Positions 23,534-24,775 of a DNA stretch of 24,775 nt are shown here, piece after piece. The stretch spans positions 1 to 24,775 of the forward strand of contig VGFF01000014.1 of NCBI GenBank assembly GCA_016868955.1, written 5' to 3'. Source of the DNA: Armatimonadota bacterium (GTDB taxonomy: Bacteria; Sysuimicrobiota; Sysuimicrobiia; Sysuimicrobiales; VGFF01). A program made the position numbers and the translations under genes. The number at the start of each line of letters is the position of its first letter. The first letter of the stretch is position 1. A model generated the notes under the pieces. The model was not told the DNA's origin and did no database searches. It saw only the letters and a list, made by a program, of their open reading frames with translations.

Positions 23534-24775
23534 ATGCTGAACGCTCTCCTCCTCGGATTCGTAGTCTCCGCGCTCGCGCCGTCGCTCGCGCGGCGCATCG
23601 GCGCCGTCGCGGGTTGGATGCTTGCGCTCTTCCCCGCCGGAGTCGCGCTCTACGCCGCTTCTTTCGTGCCGACCGTCGCGGCCGGCCGTTTAGCCGGTGA
23701 GACCGTGCGGTGGGTCTCCCGCCTTGGCGTGGACGTTTCCTGGCGGCTGGACGGCCTCGGCGTACTGATGCTCCTTCTCATCTACGGGATCGGCGCGCTC
23801 ATCCTCGTGTACACGGGGGCGTACTTGAAGGGGAGCGCCGGTCTCGGCCGCCTCTACGCCGCTTTGCTCGCGTTCATGTCCGCTATGGCGGGGATCTCAG
23901 TCGCGGACAACCTCCTGATGTTGTTCGTCTTCTGGGAGATCACCAGCGTTACTTCTTACCTGTTGATTGGCACGAATCACGAACGCGAAGAAGCACGCGC
24001 CGCGGCGCTGCAAGCGCTGCTCGTGACCGGCGGCGGAGGGCTCGCGCTCCTCGCTGGGATCGTATTGCTTTGCGGCGCCGCCGGAACCTATGAGGTTAGC
24101 CAGATGCTCGCGCGGGCGGACGCGATCCGCGCGCATGCGCTATACGCGCCGGCGACAATCTTGATCCTCATAGGGGCCTTCGCGAAGTCGGCGCAGGTGC
24201 CGCTGCACTTCTGGCTGCCGGGGGCCATGGGAGCGCCGACGCCCGTCAGCGCCTACCTGCACTCCGCCACGATGGTCAAGGCCGGCGTGTTTCTCCTCGC
24301 CCGGATGACCCCCGTGCTGGGCGGGACGGACCTTTGGAACGGCGCCTTGACGTTCTTCGGAGCCGCGACCTTTCTCGCCGGATCGCTGATGGCGCTTCGC
24401 GAAACGGACATGAAGCGCATCCTTGCCTACTCGACCGTCGGATCGCTCGGCGCGATGACGTTGCTGCTCGGCATCGGGACCGAAGGTGCGGTGAAAGCGG
24501 CGATCGTCTTTTTGCTCGCGCACGGTTTGTACAAGGGCGCACTCTTTCTCGTCGCCGGGATTCTCGACCACGAAACGGGCACGCGCGACGCCACGCGCTT
24601 GTCCGGGCTGCGCCGGGCGATGCCCGTCACCGCCGTCGCCGGCGTGCTCGCGGCGGCCTCAACGGGGGGGCTGCCGCCGTTCGGCGGCTTCCTGGCCAAG
24701 GAGGTCGCCTACGAAGCGCTGCTTGCGGCGCCGAACGCAGCCGTCGCGTGGATGGCCATCGCGCTCCTCGCGAAC
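23534..24775 (+). CDS. mrpA: MrpA/NuoL-type proton-translocating antiporter subunit, 3' end missing
   Basis: The first 414 codons of a large membrane subunit of a Mrp Na+/H+ antiporter (related to complex I NuoL); the gene continues past the right edge. ATG at 23534 has no strong Shine-Dalgarno. Landmarks are the proton-channel Glu in LFVFWEITSVTSYLLIG (about 137) and AKSAQVPLHFWLPGAMGAP with the conserved Lys. PVSAYLHSATMVKAGVFLLA, the lysine in LLAHGLYKGALFLVAG and the MrpA-like DHETGTRDATRLSGLRRAMP follow. Roughly a dozen membrane segments are visible and the frame is uninterrupted. The DHETGTRD signature favours MrpA over NuoL or hydrogenase-4 subunits. Confirmation needs the downstream genes (mrpB-G order), which are out of view. 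Confidence 0.85.
   Translation, partial: MLNALLLGFVVSALAPSLARRIGAVAGWMLALFPAGVALYAASFVPTVAAGRLAGETVRWVSRLGVDVSWRLDGLGVLMLLLIYGIGALILVYTGAYLKGSAGLGRLYAALLAFMSAMAGISVADNLLMLFVFWEITSVTSYLLIGTNHEREEARAAALQALLVTGGGGLALLAGIVLLCGAAGTYEVSQMLARADAIRAHALYAPATILILIGAFAKSAQVPLHFWLPGAMGAPTPVSAYLHSATMVKAGVFLLARMTPVLGGTDLWNGALTFFGAATFLAGSLMALRETDMKRILAYSTVGSLGAMTLLLGIGTEGAVKAAIVFLLAHGLYKGALFLVAGILDHETGTRDATRLSGLRRAMPVTAVAGVLAAASTGGLPPFGGFLAKEVAYEALLAAPNAAVAWMAIALLAN

Noticed and set aside
1..24775. CRISPR array, insertion sequence or toxin-antitoxin pair
   Set aside because: No regularly spaced repeats, transposase motifs or paired small stress genes were found on either strand.

Overview
The window is a GC-rich (roughly two-thirds G+C by eye) bacterial chromosome segment of about 24.8 kb. 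It uses strong Shine-Dalgarno sequences, mixed ATG/GTG/TTG starts and tight gene packing. An RND pump and two HlyD-type adaptors suggest a cell with an outer membrane. The cyclase/NB-ATPase regulator, stand-alone cNMP-binding protein, short-type glucan phosphorylase, YugP peptidase and zf-TFIIB protein are a mix typical of uncultured soil or thermal lineages. I cannot place it below 'uncultured high-GC bacterium'. There is no rRNA, transposase, integrase or CRISPR array. One tRNA, tRNA-Lys(UUU), is present.

Layout. (1) 1-8521, minus strand: tRNA-Lys, then an EmrA-like adaptor, an EmrB-like MFS exporter, glycogen phosphorylase (interrupted by two in-frame TAA codons), and an iron/phosphonate-type ABC importer (binding protein, fused double permease, ATPase running off the left edge). 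(2) 8669-9463, plus: an intact alpha/beta hydrolase. (3) 9433-11676: a divergent decayed signalling pair. One gene is a class III cyclase-like/NB-ATPase regulator with deletions, a stop and a 40-bp perfect palindrome. The other is a cNMP-binding protein with a stop and a frameshift. (4) 11689-18962: a second MFS exporter divergent from an RND adaptor/pump pair, followed by a two-domain protein that resembles phage/contractile-system tail tubes and has one in-frame TAG. (5) 18975-21862: a B3/4-domain protein, an MBL-fold hydrolase, an SRPBCC protein and the C-terminal half of a geranylgeranyl-reductase-like flavoprotein. (6) 21863-22438: a poorly coding spacer with a 27-codon ORF behind a consensus Shine-Dalgarno and a hairpin leader. 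(7) 22439 to the end: YugP peptidase, a damaged zf-TFIIB protein, a terminator-like structure, and the N-terminal 414 codons of a MrpA-type antiporter subunit.

The dominant theme is efflux (three exporters in 13 kb) next to unusually many interrupted genes. Six in-frame stops, all TAA or TAG and none TGA, fall in five genes that otherwise read as conserved protein. Adjacent genes of similar or greater length (RND, both MFS, adaptors, MBL, YugP, MrpA) are uninterrupted. I favour gene decay or local sequence error over codon reassignment, because TAG ends at least eight well-defined genes here. The pattern is still the most useful thing to check. The most novel protein candidate is the tandem tail-tube-like protein coupled to the RND operon.
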